Shown: positions 51,553-60,772 of the stretch, in pieces | Position numbering within the stretch: position 1 is the stretch's first letter | How the letters are laid out: each line of letters starts with the position of its first letter | Assembly (NCBI GenBank): GCA_023400235.1 | Contig: JAEXFI010000012.1 | Coordinates: 62,001 to 126,000, forward strand | Length of the DNA: 64,000 nt | Source: Bacillota bacterium | GTDB lineage: Bacteria; Bacillota; Clostridia; Acetivibrionales; DSM-1351 | Direction of reading: 5' to 3' | The notes under the pieces: generated by a model | What the model was told of the DNA's origin: nothing | Database searches by the model: none | What the model saw: only the letters and a program-made list of their open reading frames with translations | Program-made: the position numbers and the translations under genes

Positions 51553-52755
51553 ATGAACGGAGCTTTAAAAAAGATTTTTGCATCAGTCCTCACCTTGACC
51601 ATGGTATTCCAGTTAACAATGGCTTTATCAGCACATGGCAATCAAAAAGCCATTAACGACAAGAATCACAACGGCTTTGATGACAAGTGGGAAACCCGAT
51701 ATAAAATCAAATTTCCCATCATTAACTATGCCGATAATGACAAGGATGGCCTCACCAACTCAATAGAGTACAAATTAAACCTAAACCCCATGAAAAAGGA
51801 TACAGACAACGACGGAATAAATGATGGTGATGAGGACTTTGACAACGACGGACTCACCAATAAGAACGAGCTGCTTGCAGGCACAGACCCAACCCTCGCA
51901 GATACCGACAAGGACGGCATAAAGGATTCTGATGAAGACTTTGACAATGACGGTCTGACAAACAAGCAGGAATTCAGTCTGGGCTACAATGTAAAGAATC
52001 CCGATACGGACAGGGACGGTATAAAGGACGGCGACGAGGATTTTGACAAGGACGGAGTCTCCAATTCCCAGGAATTCAAAAACGGCACCGACCCAAAGAA
52101 ATCCAACAATTCAAATCCACCACCCCCTCCCCCCAACAATCCCGGCAAAGTTAAAGATGGTGACAAGGACCTTGACAATGACGGTTTGACAAATGTCCAG
52201 GAATTCAAGCTGGGCTATGACCCCACAAAGGCGGATTCAAACTCAAACGGCGTAAAAGATGGAGATGAAGACCTGGATGGGGACTATCTCAAAAATTCTC
52301 TGGAGTATGCCCTGGGCTACGACCCTGCCAAGGCTGACACTGACGGGAACGGCATAAAGGACTGCGATGAGGACCTGGACAAAGACGGAATATCCAATAT
52401 CGCTGAAATACGGGCTGGAACAGACCCGAAAAATTATCATTCCGGCACTCCTGTCAATGACGGCAAGCTGGATTCTGACAATGACGGGCTGACAAACGCA
52501 CAGGAAATACTTCTGGGCTATGACCCTCAAAAGGCAGATACAAATTCAAACGGCGTCCTTGATTCAAATGAAGACTACGACGGCGACGGCTTGAAAAATC
52601 TGCTTGAGTTCAAAATGTCCTATGACCCCACAAGAATTGATACCGACAACAACGGAGTGACCGACTTCAATGAAGATTATGACAGGGACGGACTTACAAA
52701 CAGTCAGGAAATCTGGCTTGGCTATGATCCAACCAACGCATATTCAAACAGATAA
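51553..52755 (+). CDS. Secreted protein with calcium-binding (thrombospondin-3-like) repeats
   Basis: 400 residues. Signal peptide (MNGALKKIFASVLTLTMVFQLTMA). The rest is built of ~37-residue units with DxDxDGxxD loops (DNDKDGLTN, DTDNDGINDGDEDFDNDGLTN and variants) and GYDP(T/A)KADT spacers, about nine to ten in all. A proline-rich break (PPPPPPNNP, ~190) splits it. Such repeats bind Ca2+ and form rigid rods in adhesins or surface proteins. No catalytic or anchoring domain is seen. ATG at 51553 has AAAGGAG 11 bases upstream. Confidence 0.85.
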   Translation: MNGALKKIFASVLTLTMVFQLTMALSAHGNQKAINDKNHNGFDDKWETRYKIKFPIINYADNDKDGLTNSIEYKLNLNPMKKDTDNDGINDGDEDFDNDGLTNKNELLAGTDPTLADTDKDGIKDSDEDFDNDGLTNKQEFSLGYNVKNPDTDRDGIKDGDEDFDKDGVSNSQEFKNGTDPKKSNNSNPPPPPPNNPGKVKDGDKDLDNDGLTNVQEFKLGYDPTKADSNSNGVKDGDEDLDGDYLKNSLEYALGYDPAKADTDGNGIKDCDEDLDKDGISNIAEIRAGTDPKNYHSGTPVNDGKLDSDNDGLTNAQEILLGYDPQKADTNSNGVLDSNEDYDGDGLKNLLEFKMSYDPTRIDTDNNGVTDFNEDYDRDGLTNSQEIWLGYDPTNAYSNR

Positions 52756-52820
52756 ATATACATTACCTGGTTTTATCAATACACAAAAGAATTTAGGGAC
52801 TATCCTGCTATACATATGAT

Positions 52821-52858
52821 GCCATGAAGTGAAAAAAGCTCCATGGCGCTTTTTTTTA
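52821..52858 (+). terminator. Terminator of the Ca-repeat gene
   Basis: GCCATG and CATGGC arms, 14-base loop, followed by an 8-T run. Confidence 0.75.
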
Positions 52859-52966
52859 TTTACATTCGTCAATTCATTGCGGCAAAAAAAAGCCTATGAT
52901 ATAATCAAAGCATTCCGCAGCATAATTTAAAAGCAGGTACAATTTCATTTTTAAGGAGAGATTAGA

Positions 52967-53440
52967 ATGGATCAGCAAACAGATGCACCAAATCCGGCAC
53001 CAGGTATTCCCGCTGAAAATTTTCATCACAATGATCCCGGCTTGGTCAACAACAGCAATAATGTCAATTACAATTATAACCCTAACTATAATCAGAACTT
53101 TTTTATGCCTTCAGTACTTGACAGCCTGACGGGCTGGATGAAATTTCTCGGTATCTATACCATTGTAGTAGGTGCCATTACCTGTATAGGAATCCTCACT
53201 GCCGCCATTGGAATTCCAATGATTTTTGCAGGCATCGGTCTTACAAACGCCTCAAAGAACCTCAAGGAATACAGACAATTCAACAATCAGTTCACCTTGA
53301 ATAATTTCTTTACCTATTTAAATAAGTATTTCAAGATATATGGAATCTTTGCCATAATCGCAATTGTTATTTCACTGCTATATGTAGCATTCATGCTGGT
53401 TTTTGTCATTATGGCATTATATACTTACAACAGTTATTAA
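52967..53440 (+). CDS. DUF5362-like small membrane protein
   Basis: 157 residues. Asn/Pro-rich N-terminus (NNNSNNVNYNYNPNYN-type, ~1-45), then two hydrophobic segments (~60-90 and ~125-155) and a KFLGIYTIVVGA core. Resembles DUF5362; function unknown. AAGGAG upstream of ATG. Its end overlaps the rluB stop by four bases on the opposite strand. Confidence 0.65.
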   Translation: MDQQTDAPNPAPGIPAENFHHNDPGLVNNSNNVNYNYNPNYNQNFFMPSVLDSLTGWMKFLGIYTIVVGAITCIGILTAAIGIPMIFAGIGLTNASKNLKEYRQFNNQFTLNNFFTYLNKYFKIYGIFAIIAIVISLLYVAFMLVFVIMALYTYNSY

Positions 53441-54150
53441 TGGAGACTTTCCACTTCAGCGACCGTGAGCCTTCTCCACTTTCCTTCCGGCAGTTCCCCC
53501 AGAGCTATGGGTCCAATGGAAATCCGTTTCAGGGATAGTACCTTGTGACCTATAGCTTCACACATTTTTCTTACCTGTCGGTTTTTACCTTCGTGTATGG
53601 TTATCAGAACAACTGCATTTTCCCCTTGGGAAGACAGAATATCAAGTTTTGCAGGTGACGTAACGTAGTCTTCTATGGACAGACCTTTTTCAAACTTCTC
53701 CCTTTCAGCATCGGTGGGGATACCTGAAACCAATGCCTGGTATACCTTTTCTATTTCATGCTTTGGATGGGTCAGCCGATATGTAAATTCTCCGTCATTT
53801 GACAGAAGCAATAGACCGGAAGTGTCGTAATCCAACCGTCCCACTGGATATATCCGGCTATTCACGCCACTTACAAGCTCAATAACCGTAGGCCTGCCAA
53901 ATTGATCCCTGGCTGTGGATACGTATCCCACAGGCTTGTGCAGAGCTATATACAGCTTCTCCTTTTCTTCACCACCTGAAATGATTTTCCCATCCAGCGA
54001 AACTGTGTCAGCCTCTCCCACAGTAACACCCATGCAGGTTACAGTTTCACCGTTAACAGACACTCTACCCTGTCTGATTAACTCCTCCGATGCCCTTCTG
54101 GAGGCAATTCCCCTGTGGGCCAAATATTTTTGCAATCTCATGTCCGCCAT
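53437..54150 (-). CDS. rluB: Pseudouridine synthase RluB/RsuA family
   Basis: 237 residues. S4 RNA-binding domain (MRLQKYLAHRGIASRRASEELI) then the catalytic domain with GRLDYDTSGLLLLSNDGE carrying the catalytic Asp, and KGKNRQVRKMCEAIGH-like HEGKNRQVRKM. Probably modifies 23S rRNA (RluB), though RsuA type cannot be excluded. Start at ATG 54150 or 54141, since AGAGG lies close; the long frame upstream runs through the repeat at 54178 and is not coding. Confidence 0.93.
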   Translation of the reverse strand: MADMRLQKYLAHRGIASRRASEELIRQGRVSVNGETVTCMGVTVGEADTVSLDGKIISGGEEKEKLYIALHKPVGYVSTARDQFGRPTVIELVSGVNSRIYPVGRLDYDTSGLLLLSNDGEFTYRLTHPKHEIEKVYQALVSGIPTDAEREKFEKGLSIEDYVTSPAKLDILSSQGENAVVLITIHEGKNRQVRKMCEAIGHKVLSLKRISIGPIALGELPEGKWRRLTVAEVESLH

Positions 54151-54177
54151 TGTACCTCTGTCCTGTAAGTCATTTGT

Positions 54178-54220
54178 AAAGTCAATTACTACGGCTTTTA
54201 AGCCGATAGTAATTGACTTT
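54178..54220. repeat. Short inverted-end repeat, copy C (43 bp)
   Basis: AAAGTCAATTACTA and TAGTAATTGACTTT ends with GGCTT-TT-AAGCC in the centre make a nearly perfect hairpin. The ends are the same 12-mer as copies A and B, and GCCGATAGT matches the 5' part of copy A. It looks like an internally deleted member, placed 28 bases before the rluB start, where it could act as a leader hairpin. Confidence 0.6.
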
Positions 54221-54465
54221 GTATACATTTCAACATGAATTATTTTATAACCAGGAAACCACAGCGTCAAGATAATAAAACCAGTGGTCTGTAAAAAACA
54301 CTGGCCCATAGCGGGTTATTCCTCTCTGGTAATGAGCAGTATAGTATAAAATTACCAAAGCCTGCTTCTGTCAGTTTAGAACAATTATCCCATTATGAGC
54401 CACTGATTTCAGCATTCTTATTTCAGCATTGCAGCCTGAAGTCTTTAAGCATGTTAAAACCAAGC
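54221..54465. other. Intergenic between rluB and ytfJ
   Basis: About 245 bases upstream of rluB and downstream of ytfJ, both leftward genes. No gene, RNA or clear terminator recognised. Confidence 0.4.
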
Positions 54466-54906
54466 TCAGCCGTCAATACTCGAGTTGTGTTCCTTTTTTC
54501 TGTTGCTTTCATCCCTTTTGGACATCTTTTCCTTCAGAACTTCGTTAGCCTTTTCAATCAGGTCTGGAACCATGTCCAGTATTTTTTCTACTGAGGAATT
54601 TACATTGACAGGAAGCAGTTTTATGTGGTTTTGACCGCAGACCATAAAAGCTACGGGATTAATTGACACTCCGGCACCGCTTCCGCCGGCAAACGGGAGT
54701 TTTCTTACACCCTCCTCGGACGTTCCACCTTCTGCGGAATAATCACCTCCACCTGCTGCAAATCCAAAGCTTACTTTGGATATGGGTATTATTACTGTTC
54801 CGTCCGGAGCCTGAACAGCATCTCCCACTATAGTGTTAACATCCACCATTTCCTTAATACTTTGCATGGCTGTAGTCATTAGACCTTCTATTGGATGATC
54901 TGACAC
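54466..54906 (-). CDS. ytfJ: YtfJ/GerW-family sporulation protein
   Basis: 146 residues. MSDHPIEGLMTTAMQSIKEMVDVNTIVGD opening as in YtfJ, then VSFGFAAGGGDY and PFAGGSGAGVSINPVAF, a Gly-rich core. In B. subtilis it is a sporulation (forespore) protein linked to germination through SleB. Start placed at GTG 54906 with GGCGGTGA five bases upstream; ATG three bases earlier is less consistent with the family. Its beginning overlaps the DUF2953 gene. Confidence 0.88.
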   Translation of the reverse strand: MSDHPIEGLMTTAMQSIKEMVDVNTIVGDAVQAPDGTVIIPISKVSFGFAAGGGDYSAEGGTSEEGVRKLPFAGGSGAGVSINPVAFMVCGQNHIKLLPVNVNSSVEKILDMVPDLIEKANEVLKEKMSKRDESNRKKEHNSSIDG

Positions 54907-55480
54907 CAGCATCACCGCCTTTTCTATTTTTTAAGTAAATTTTTATTATTTCTTTGACTATGGATATAATATTTACAATTTTTAGGCTAAATATGCAATC
55001 AAAATCCACTTTCCATACTTTTTCCCCGAAGTCCGCTTCAATACTGATTTCTTTTTCCTTGACGGAAAAATGGTTGAAGAGCCATCCTGGTATGAAGCTT
55101 GTTAAATTCCACAACAATCCGTGTAAAAGTGCAGTCTGGCAGGCATCTCCAGTTCCGGCCCTGATATTGAGCTTGAATCTCCTTAACAGCAAGCTTCTGT
55201 AGAACAGCTTGACCAGAATCCACAGACTCTGTCTGAGCTGATTTATATCCACCTTTCCCCTGACCTTCTTGGGCTTGGTTTTTTTCTTTTTTGTCTTGTT
55301 TTCCTTATTTGCAGGATATATGGTTATTTTTTTTGCCGGAATTTTTCCCAGCACATAGATAATGACATAGGCTGAACAAGCCAGCTTATCCATTTTAAAA
55401 ATAAAGCCTACGGTTAACTTGGCAAAAAATATGAATAAAATGACTGATAAAAAAATTCCTGTAATAATAAAAATAACCAA
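54854..55480 (-). CDS. DUF2953 membrane-anchored protein
   Basis: 208 residues. N-terminal membrane helix (~1-25), Lys-rich stretch (~55-75), then a beta-rich region ending near LLRRFKLNIRAGTGDACQTALLHG and FSVKEKEISIEADFGEKVWKVDFDC. DUF2953 typically accompanies ytfJ and scpAB in sporeformers; role unknown. The longest frame starts at GTG 55492 directly on the Shine-Dalgarno, so TTG 55480 is taken instead. Overlaps ytfJ by ~50 bases. Confidence 0.75.
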   Translation of the reverse strand: MVIFIITGIFLSVILFIFFAKLTVGFIFKMDKLACSAYVIIYVLGKIPAKKITIYPANKENKTKKKKTKPKKVRGKVDINQLRQSLWILVKLFYRSLLLRRFKLNIRAGTGDACQTALLHGLLWNLTSFIPGWLFNHFSVKEKEISIEADFGEKVWKVDFDCIFSLKIVNIISIVKEIIKIYLKNRKGGDAGVRSSNRRSNDYSHAKY

Positions 55481-55569
55481 GAGACATACCACCTCCTGGT
55501 TATTTTTGACATATATTTGGAATTTAAATCAACTTTATTAATTTTTAAGGACCCAGTAAGTATTACGGT

Positions 55570-56127
55570 TCAAATATTTTCTTCAACAAGGTCATCCAGG
55601 TTAAGCTCATTCAAATCCTGTATATCCAGCATTGGCAAATCTCTGATGGATTTGAACCCAAAACATCGCAGAAACTCGTCGGTAGTTTCAAAAAGTCTTG
55701 GCCTCCCTGGAACATCCAGCTTTCCTGCCTCTTTAACAAGATTTCGCTCCAGCAGTCTGGTTACCGCACTGTCAGAATTAACTCCCCTTATCTGCTCGAT
55801 TTTAGCTTTAGTTATGGGCTGGTTATAGGCGATAATGGCCAGAACTTCGTAGGCGGCCTGTGAAAGCGCCTGCTTCTGCCTTATTTGATAAAGCTTTGTT
55901 ACATAATCATAATACTGTGGATTTGAGCACATTTGATATTTGTCGTTTATTTCACGGATAATTATACCTTTATTTTCACTATTATATTTATCCATAAAGT
56001 TTTTCATTAAATTTTTAGCAGTTTTTTTATCCAACTCTATTATTTCACATATTTTGTCCAGAGACAAAGCGTCTCCATATGAAAAAATCAAACTTTCAAT
56101 AATGCTTTCAATTGTACTTATTTCCAT
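55570..56127 (-). CDS. scpB: Segregation and condensation protein B
   Basis: 185 residues. Two winged-helix domains: IESIIESLIFSYGDALSLDKICEII and ALSQAAYEVLAIIAYNQPITKAKIEQIRGVNSD. With ScpA and SMC it forms the condensin complex for chromosome segregation. ATG follows the scpA stop directly (TAAATG). Confidence 0.95.
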   Translation of the reverse strand: MEISTIESIIESLIFSYGDALSLDKICEIIELDKKTAKNLMKNFMDKYNSENKGIIIREINDKYQMCSNPQYYDYVTKLYQIRQKQALSQAAYEVLAIIAYNQPITKAKIEQIRGVNSDSAVTRLLERNLVKEAGKLDVPGRPRLFETTDEFLRCFGFKSIRDLPMLDIQDLNELNLDDLVEENI

Positions 56128-56937
56128 TTAAAACTCCCTCACATTAACATCAATATCATTGTATAAATCATAGTTGTCCTCTTCACTGCCAAGCTCCGAA
56201 TTCCCAACAACGTGTATGTCCGAAAACTGTTGCTTTTGTACAATCTTTACCTTTTTCATCTTTGCAAGTTCAAGAATGGCCATAAAGCCTGTTACAACCT
56301 CTGTTTTGGATTTGGTCTTCATGGAGAATAAATCCGAGAACCTGAAAGACATCTTGCTTAGCAGTTGTTTTATAACATCTCTCATTTTGCTCCTTAGAGA
56401 TACCTTTTCATGCTCTATAAGCTTGGTAATATTTTTTGCACCGGTATTTATCTTCTTCCGGTTCCTGTCAAGAATGGCCAGGTACTGCCGTCTCAAAACC
56501 TGAGGATCAATTTCAAGAACCTCCTCCCTGACCGGCAAATCAATAATCTCAGGAAGTCTGAATACAACAGTGTCCCACTTTTTCTCAAAATCCTTCAGCT
56601 CCAGGGTAAACTCCTTGTACCGTTTGTATTCTATAAGCCTTCTCACCAGTTCTTCTCTGGGGTCAAGCTCTTCTTCCTTTTGCTCCTTCTTCTCCGGCAG
56701 CAGCATCTTTGACTTGATATGAAGAAGTGTTGACGCCATGACCAGAAACTCGCTGGCAACCTCCAGGTCAAGCTGCTGCATGGCATAAAGATAATCCAGA
56801 TACTGGTCTGTAATGGCATTTATAGGAATATCATAAATGTCCACCTGATTTTTTTCAAACAGGTGAAACAGCAAATCAAAGGGACCTTCGAAGTTGTCCA
56901 GTTTTAAGGTGCATGCTTTTGTAAGAGCGCTTTCCAT
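56128..56937 (-). CDS. scpA: Segregation and condensation protein A
   Basis: 269 residues. LKLDNFEGPFDLLFHLFEKNQVDIYDIPI start, the kleisin N-terminal domain, middle helical region and C-terminal winged helix with FMAILELAKMKKVKIVQKQQFSDI. Bridges SMC heads. Start ATG 56937, GGAG five bases upstream; 11 codons of the longer frame rejected. Confidence 0.96.
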   Translation of the reverse strand: MESALTKACTLKLDNFEGPFDLLFHLFEKNQVDIYDIPINAITDQYLDYLYAMQQLDLEVASEFLVMASTLLHIKSKMLLPEKKEQKEEELDPREELVRRLIEYKRYKEFTLELKDFEKKWDTVVFRLPEIIDLPVREEVLEIDPQVLRRQYLAILDRNRKKINTGAKNITKLIEHEKVSLRSKMRDVIKQLLSKMSFRFSDLFSMKTKSKTEVVTGFMAILELAKMKKVKIVQKQQFSDIHVVGNSELGSEEDNYDLYNDIDVNVREF

Positions 56938-57153
56938 CAAATCTCCATATGCGTGTAAACACGCTGCCAACTTATAATGACTTGTATTTTCTCAACCAAT
57001 TTATATTATCACAAATAGGGCAATAATTACAATAATAATCAGCCAGGTAGACTTTTTTCCCCACATAACGTAAAATAATATATCAGACGCCTGAAATCTC
57101 ATGTTTGGTGTCAATTTGTATTTATTTCCCGCTTTATGTTACGGAGGTTTTTT

Positions 57154-57789
57154 ATGTTTAGTTTTGATCCCATAGAGATGTTGATGACACTTCCAGGCTT
57201 GCTGCTGGGCTTCGTTTTTCATGAATTTGCCCATGCCAAGACGTCCGATCTGCTGGGTGACCCTACTCCCAGATCACAGGGCAGGATAACCCTGGACCCC
57301 AGAGCCCATATTGACATAATTGGCTTTATAGTTATGCTCATAGCCGGGTTTGGGTGGGCCAAGCCTGTCATTACAAACCCCAGCTATTACAAAAAGCCCA
57401 GGCGGGACGATATTCTCGTCTCTGTGGCCGGGCCTTTTACTAATTTTTTAATTGCTGTAGTATTTATGTTTATTTTTAAAATTTTTATTTTAACCGGCGC
57501 CTTTCAAAGCAATCAGGACTTGTGGTCGAATATACGGATGGTATTATTATATACCGCCAACATAAATATTGTCCTGTTTGTTTTAAACATGATTCCCTTT
57601 CCCATGTTTGACGGCTACCATGTGATTTCAAATATTTTTAACACCTGGCGCTACCGTTTCTTTAACCTACTGGAACAGTACGGAATGTTTATTTTCATTT
57701 TACTGGCGGTCAGCGGTATTTTGGCAAGGATTCTCTCACCCATTGTGAACTTTGTCTTCATAAACATGCTTAACTTAATAATGGGATAA
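57154..57789 (+). CDS. M50 site-2-type zinc protease (YwhC-like)
   Basis: 211 residues, about five membrane helices. HEFAH (HExxH zinc motif, ~residue 22-26) and NMIPFPMFDGYHV (NxxPxxxxDG) are the two M50 catalytic motifs. No PDZ domain is present, as in the YwhC/FbpB short group. Substrate unknown. ATG 57154 with GGAGG six bases upstream; the frame runs six codons further. Confidence 0.88.
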   Translation: MFSFDPIEMLMTLPGLLLGFVFHEFAHAKTSDLLGDPTPRSQGRITLDPRAHIDIIGFIVMLIAGFGWAKPVITNPSYYKKPRRDDILVSVAGPFTNFLIAVVFMFIFKIFILTGAFQSNQDLWSNIRMVLLYTANINIVLFVLNMIPFPMFDGYHVISNIFNTWRYRFFNLLEQYGMFIFILLAVSGILARILSPIVNFVFINMLNLIMG

Positions 57790-57790
57790 C

Positions 57791-57810
57791 GGAGAGCCCT
57801 CAGGCTCTCC
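57791..57810. terminator. Short hairpin between convergent genes
   Basis: GGAGAGCC-CTCA-GGCTCTCC overlaps the last bases of the dacF gene. No T run. Confidence 0.4.
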
Positions 57811-59020
57811 CCACGCTGAACCACCTGACGAACAGCTTTGCAAAGAGTCTTGTAAAGGATACCCTGACAATGGCCTCATTGGCCACAAGGTCGTAGCGTC
57901 CAACCTCCACACTGTCTATTTTGTACACTATTTCCCCCACCTTCTGATCTTTAAGGATTGGGGCGGTAAGTTCCTCTACCAGCTTGACTTCCTTTTCTAT
58001 TTTACCTTTTTCCCCTTTTGCAAGCAGCACACTGGTGTCACTTCCATATGCTGCCGTCACCTGAAGCCTTGTGCCTTTTTTAACATTAATATTCCCCACA
58101 AGCTGGCCTTTTTTATCCAGACTGACCATTTCATAGTTAGCAAAGCCGTAATCCAGAAGCTTTCGGGCTTCGGCAAATCTGGTGTTTGAATCAGGCTCAC
58201 CCAGCACTACAGATATGAGCCTTAAATTGTTTCTTTTTGTTGTAGCTGAAAGATTGAAGCCGGCTTTGTTGGTAAACCCTGTCTTCAAGCCGTCCGTATC
58301 GGCATAAAATCTTATAAGCTTGTTGGTATTGTCAAGTCTGAAGGTACCGTTTCTGAAGGTATCCTGCCAGGTGCCGGTGAATTTCAGGACCCTGGGGTGC
58401 TTTGTGACCAGTTCTCTTGACATAATGGCAACATCGCTGGCAGAGCTGTAGCCTTCATCATTGAGTCCGGTACAGTCCAAAAACCTGGTATCCTTCATAC
58501 CCAATTCTTCAGCTTTTCTGTTCATGTCCGCCACAAAGGCCTCCTCACTGCCGCTGATCTTTTCTGCCAGAGCAACGGTAACATCGTTGGAGGAGTGTAT
58601 TGCAAGAGCCTTCATCATCTCAGATACAGCAAATTCCTCTCCCGCCTCCAGGTAAGCCTGTGAGCCCCCCATGCCTGCTGCATAATCCGATACACTAACT
58701 TTATCTTCAAAGGAAAGCCGTCCGGAATCTATGGCTTCCATAACCAAAAGCATTGACATGACCTTTGTTACGCTGGCAATAGCCAGTTTCTCGTGGCTGT
58801 TCTTTTCGTTGAGGATTTTTCCGGAAGCAGCATCCATTAAAACGGCGGATTTCGCTCTAAGGTCCAATACATTTGTTTTGGAAATAAGTTTGCTTACAGC
58901 AACCTCGTCATATTTTGCAGATGCTTCAACAGCAGCTTCATCCGCATCAGCAAATACCGCAGCCGGCAGAAGTAATATGGATATTGATAATATGTATCCT
59001 ACGATAGACTTTCTTCTCAC
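57800..59020 (-). CDS. D-alanyl-D-alanine carboxypeptidase (DacF/PBP5 type)
   Basis: 406 residues. Signal peptide (~1-24), transpeptidase-like domain with S83-V-T-K86 (SxxK), S143-S-N145 (SxN) and K246-T-G248 (KTG), then a PBP5 C-terminal beta domain and a C-terminal amphipathic or hydrophobic end. It trims D-Ala from peptidoglycan peptides. Near spoIIM, consistent with the DacF group used in sporulation, but a vegetative DacA role is possible. GTG start with GGAGGG. Confidence 0.92.
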   Translation of the reverse strand: MRRKSIVGYILSISILLLPAAVFADADEAAVEASAKYDEVAVSKLISKTNVLDLRAKSAVLMDAASGKILNEKNSHEKLAIASVTKVMSMLLVMEAIDSGRLSFEDKVSVSDYAAGMGGSQAYLEAGEEFAVSEMMKALAIHSSNDVTVALAEKISGSEEAFVADMNRKAEELGMKDTRFLDCTGLNDEGYSSASDVAIMSRELVTKHPRVLKFTGTWQDTFRNGTFRLDNTNKLIRFYADTDGLKTGFTNKAGFNLSATTKRNNLRLISVVLGEPDSNTRFAEARKLLDYGFANYEMVSLDKKGQLVGNINVKKGTRLQVTAAYGSDTSVLLAKGEKGKIEKEVKLVEELTAPILKDQKVGEIVYKIDSVEVGRYDLVANEAIVRVSFTRLFAKLFVRWFSVGRA

Positions 59021-59171
59021 TGAGGTCCCTCCAATTATTAACTATTCATAACGGTATATCTGTCCTAGTTAATTGTTATGCAGAAGGTTTTAGGTATATT
59101 CTGTAAATGGGTAAAATATTTTCACCAATTATGGAAAGCTGCCTTTTCACTTGTGAGCTGATTTTCAGATA

Positions 59172-60494
59172 CTATCTGATGCTTACTCCTTCCGAGTCTA
59201 TATAAGCCATTATAAGGGGTTTTTCTGCAGGTCTTGCAGCACTTAATCCCAGGGCCTGCTTCAAAAGCCTGCAGGCTTCGGGCACCTTATCCTCCCGATT
59301 GGTGTAAAGAGTTGCTATAACTTCTCCCTTTTCCACCTTTTCACCTGTCTTTTTATGGAAGTATATGCCTGCAGCATAATCTATTGAGCTCTCCTTGGTT
59401 TCTCTGCCCGCCCCCAGCACAAGAGATGCCACGCCAATTGTATCGGTTTTCATGCTGCATATGTGGCCTTGGGCCTCAGCCTTGTACTCATAACGAAACT
59501 TTGCCTGTGGAAACAATGAATAATCCTTAATGACGGCGCTGTTTCCTCCCTGCTTTTCAATAAGAACTGCCAATTTTTTAAGGGCTTCTCCGCTTTCAAC
59601 TGCATTACGGACCAAACCGCTGCAGTGCTCAAAGCTTCCCTTCCCGCCCAATTCCAGCATTCTTGCAGCAAGTTCAAAGGAGACCTGAGCCAGGTCCCCG
59701 GGGCCTCTATTTTTAAGAGTGTCAATTGCTTCGATTATTTCCAGAGAGTTCCCCACCGCCCTTCCCAGAGGTATATCCATGTCGGTAACCACAGCCACGG
59801 TGTGTCTGCCGGTATTCTCCCCAATCTTCACCATGGCCTGTGCAAGCTTTACTGATTCCTCGAGGTTCTTCATGAAGGCACCGCTGCCTGTTTTTACGTC
59901 CAGAACTATGCGTTGTGCACCTGATGCCAGTTTTTTGCTCATGATGCTGCTGGCTATGAGAGATATGTTATTGACAGTAGCCGTTACATCTCTCAAGGCG
60001 TATATCTTTTTGTCGGCAGGCGCAAGGTTTCCGGTTTGCCCTGCAATGGCAATTCCGATTTCCTTAACATTTCTGATAAAGCTCTCCCGGGAAATGGAAG
60101 TATTGAAGCCAGGTATAGCTTCGAGCTTATCTATGGTTCCGCCGGTATGTCCCAGTCCCCGGCCTGACATTTTCGCAACTGGTATTCCGCAGGCTGCTAC
60201 GATTGGTCCCAGCACCAGCGTAGTCTTGTCTCCTACGCCGCCTGTACTGTGCTTATCCACCTTGATGCCGTGAATCTCAGACAAATCTATCATATCACCT
60301 GAATGAGCCATGGAATGGGTCAACAAGGCAGTCTCGCTTTCAGTCATGCCCTTTAAAAATATGGCCATAAGCAGTGCGGAGGCCTGATAGTCCGGAATAC
60401 TGCCGTCGCAGTAGCCTGCTATAAAATAATCTATCTCCTCTGAGGTTAGCTCAAAACCGTCTCTTTTTTTCTCAATAATATCATACATCCTCAT
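59172..60494 (-). CDS. pdp: Pyrimidine-nucleoside phosphorylase
   Basis: 440 residues. MRMYDIIEKKRDGFELTSEEID start, then KHSTGGVGDKTTLVLGPIVAA (phosphate site), GRGLGHTGGTIDKLEAIPG and DVKTGSGAFMK. Splits uridine or thymidine with phosphate; the C-terminal PYNP_C domain is present. ATG 60494 with CGGAGG seven bases upstream; the longer hydrophobic extension to 60707 lacks support. Confidence 0.95.
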   Translation of the reverse strand: MRMYDIIEKKRDGFELTSEEIDYFIAGYCDGSIPDYQASALLMAIFLKGMTESETALLTHSMAHSGDMIDLSEIHGIKVDKHSTGGVGDKTTLVLGPIVAACGIPVAKMSGRGLGHTGGTIDKLEAIPGFNTSISRESFIRNVKEIGIAIAGQTGNLAPADKKIYALRDVTATVNNISLIASSIMSKKLASGAQRIVLDVKTGSGAFMKNLEESVKLAQAMVKIGENTGRHTVAVVTDMDIPLGRAVGNSLEIIEAIDTLKNRGPGDLAQVSFELAARMLELGGKGSFEHCSGLVRNAVESGEALKKLAVLIEKQGGNSAVIKDYSLFPQAKFRYEYKAEAQGHICSMKTDTIGVASLVLGAGRETKESSIDYAAGIYFHKKTGEKVEKGEVIATLYTNREDKVPEACRLLKQALGLSAARPAEKPLIMAYIDSEGVSIR

Positions 60495-60698
60495 AGTAAT
60501 ACCTCCGCAGCTTGATATATTATCATGGTACAAGTATATATATAATTCTACAAAAGCCAAAAACTCACTCAGGCAGAAGCCTGCCAGCAGTATTATTTCC
60601 AACATATGAAATAAAATAAGCAGACTTATGAAAATAACAATTGAATTAATGATACTTCCAACCCCTGCCTTTGTCAAACCAACGAGGTTATAAATATT

Positions 60699-60751
60699 AA
60701 AGGACACATATGTTGTGATTTTTAAGCCAATAACAACAAAATGTGTCCTTT
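60699..60751 (-). terminator. xerD terminator
   Basis: AAAGGACACAT/ATGTGTCCTTT (11 bp) with an inner GTTGT/ACAAC hairpin, followed by an A/T-rich end. Located just after the xerD stop and before the pdp gene. Confidence 0.7.
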
Positions 60752-60772
60752 AAAATGTTTGTATTATCTTCA

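Noticed and set aside
51553..52755. Dockerin or tandem DNA repeat/CRISPR
   Set aside because: Repeats are in-frame acidic Ca-binding units with differing codons; they lack the dockerin two-repeat layout and CRISPR spacing.
54151..54309. 53-residue N-terminal extension of RluB
   Set aside because: It translates the short repeat (54178-54220), and RluB proteins begin at MRLQKYL.
60495..60707. Hydrophobic N-terminal extension of the pyrimidine-nucleoside phosphorylase frame
   Set aside because: No ribosome site for it, family starts at 60494, and it includes no conserved residues; read as non-coding.
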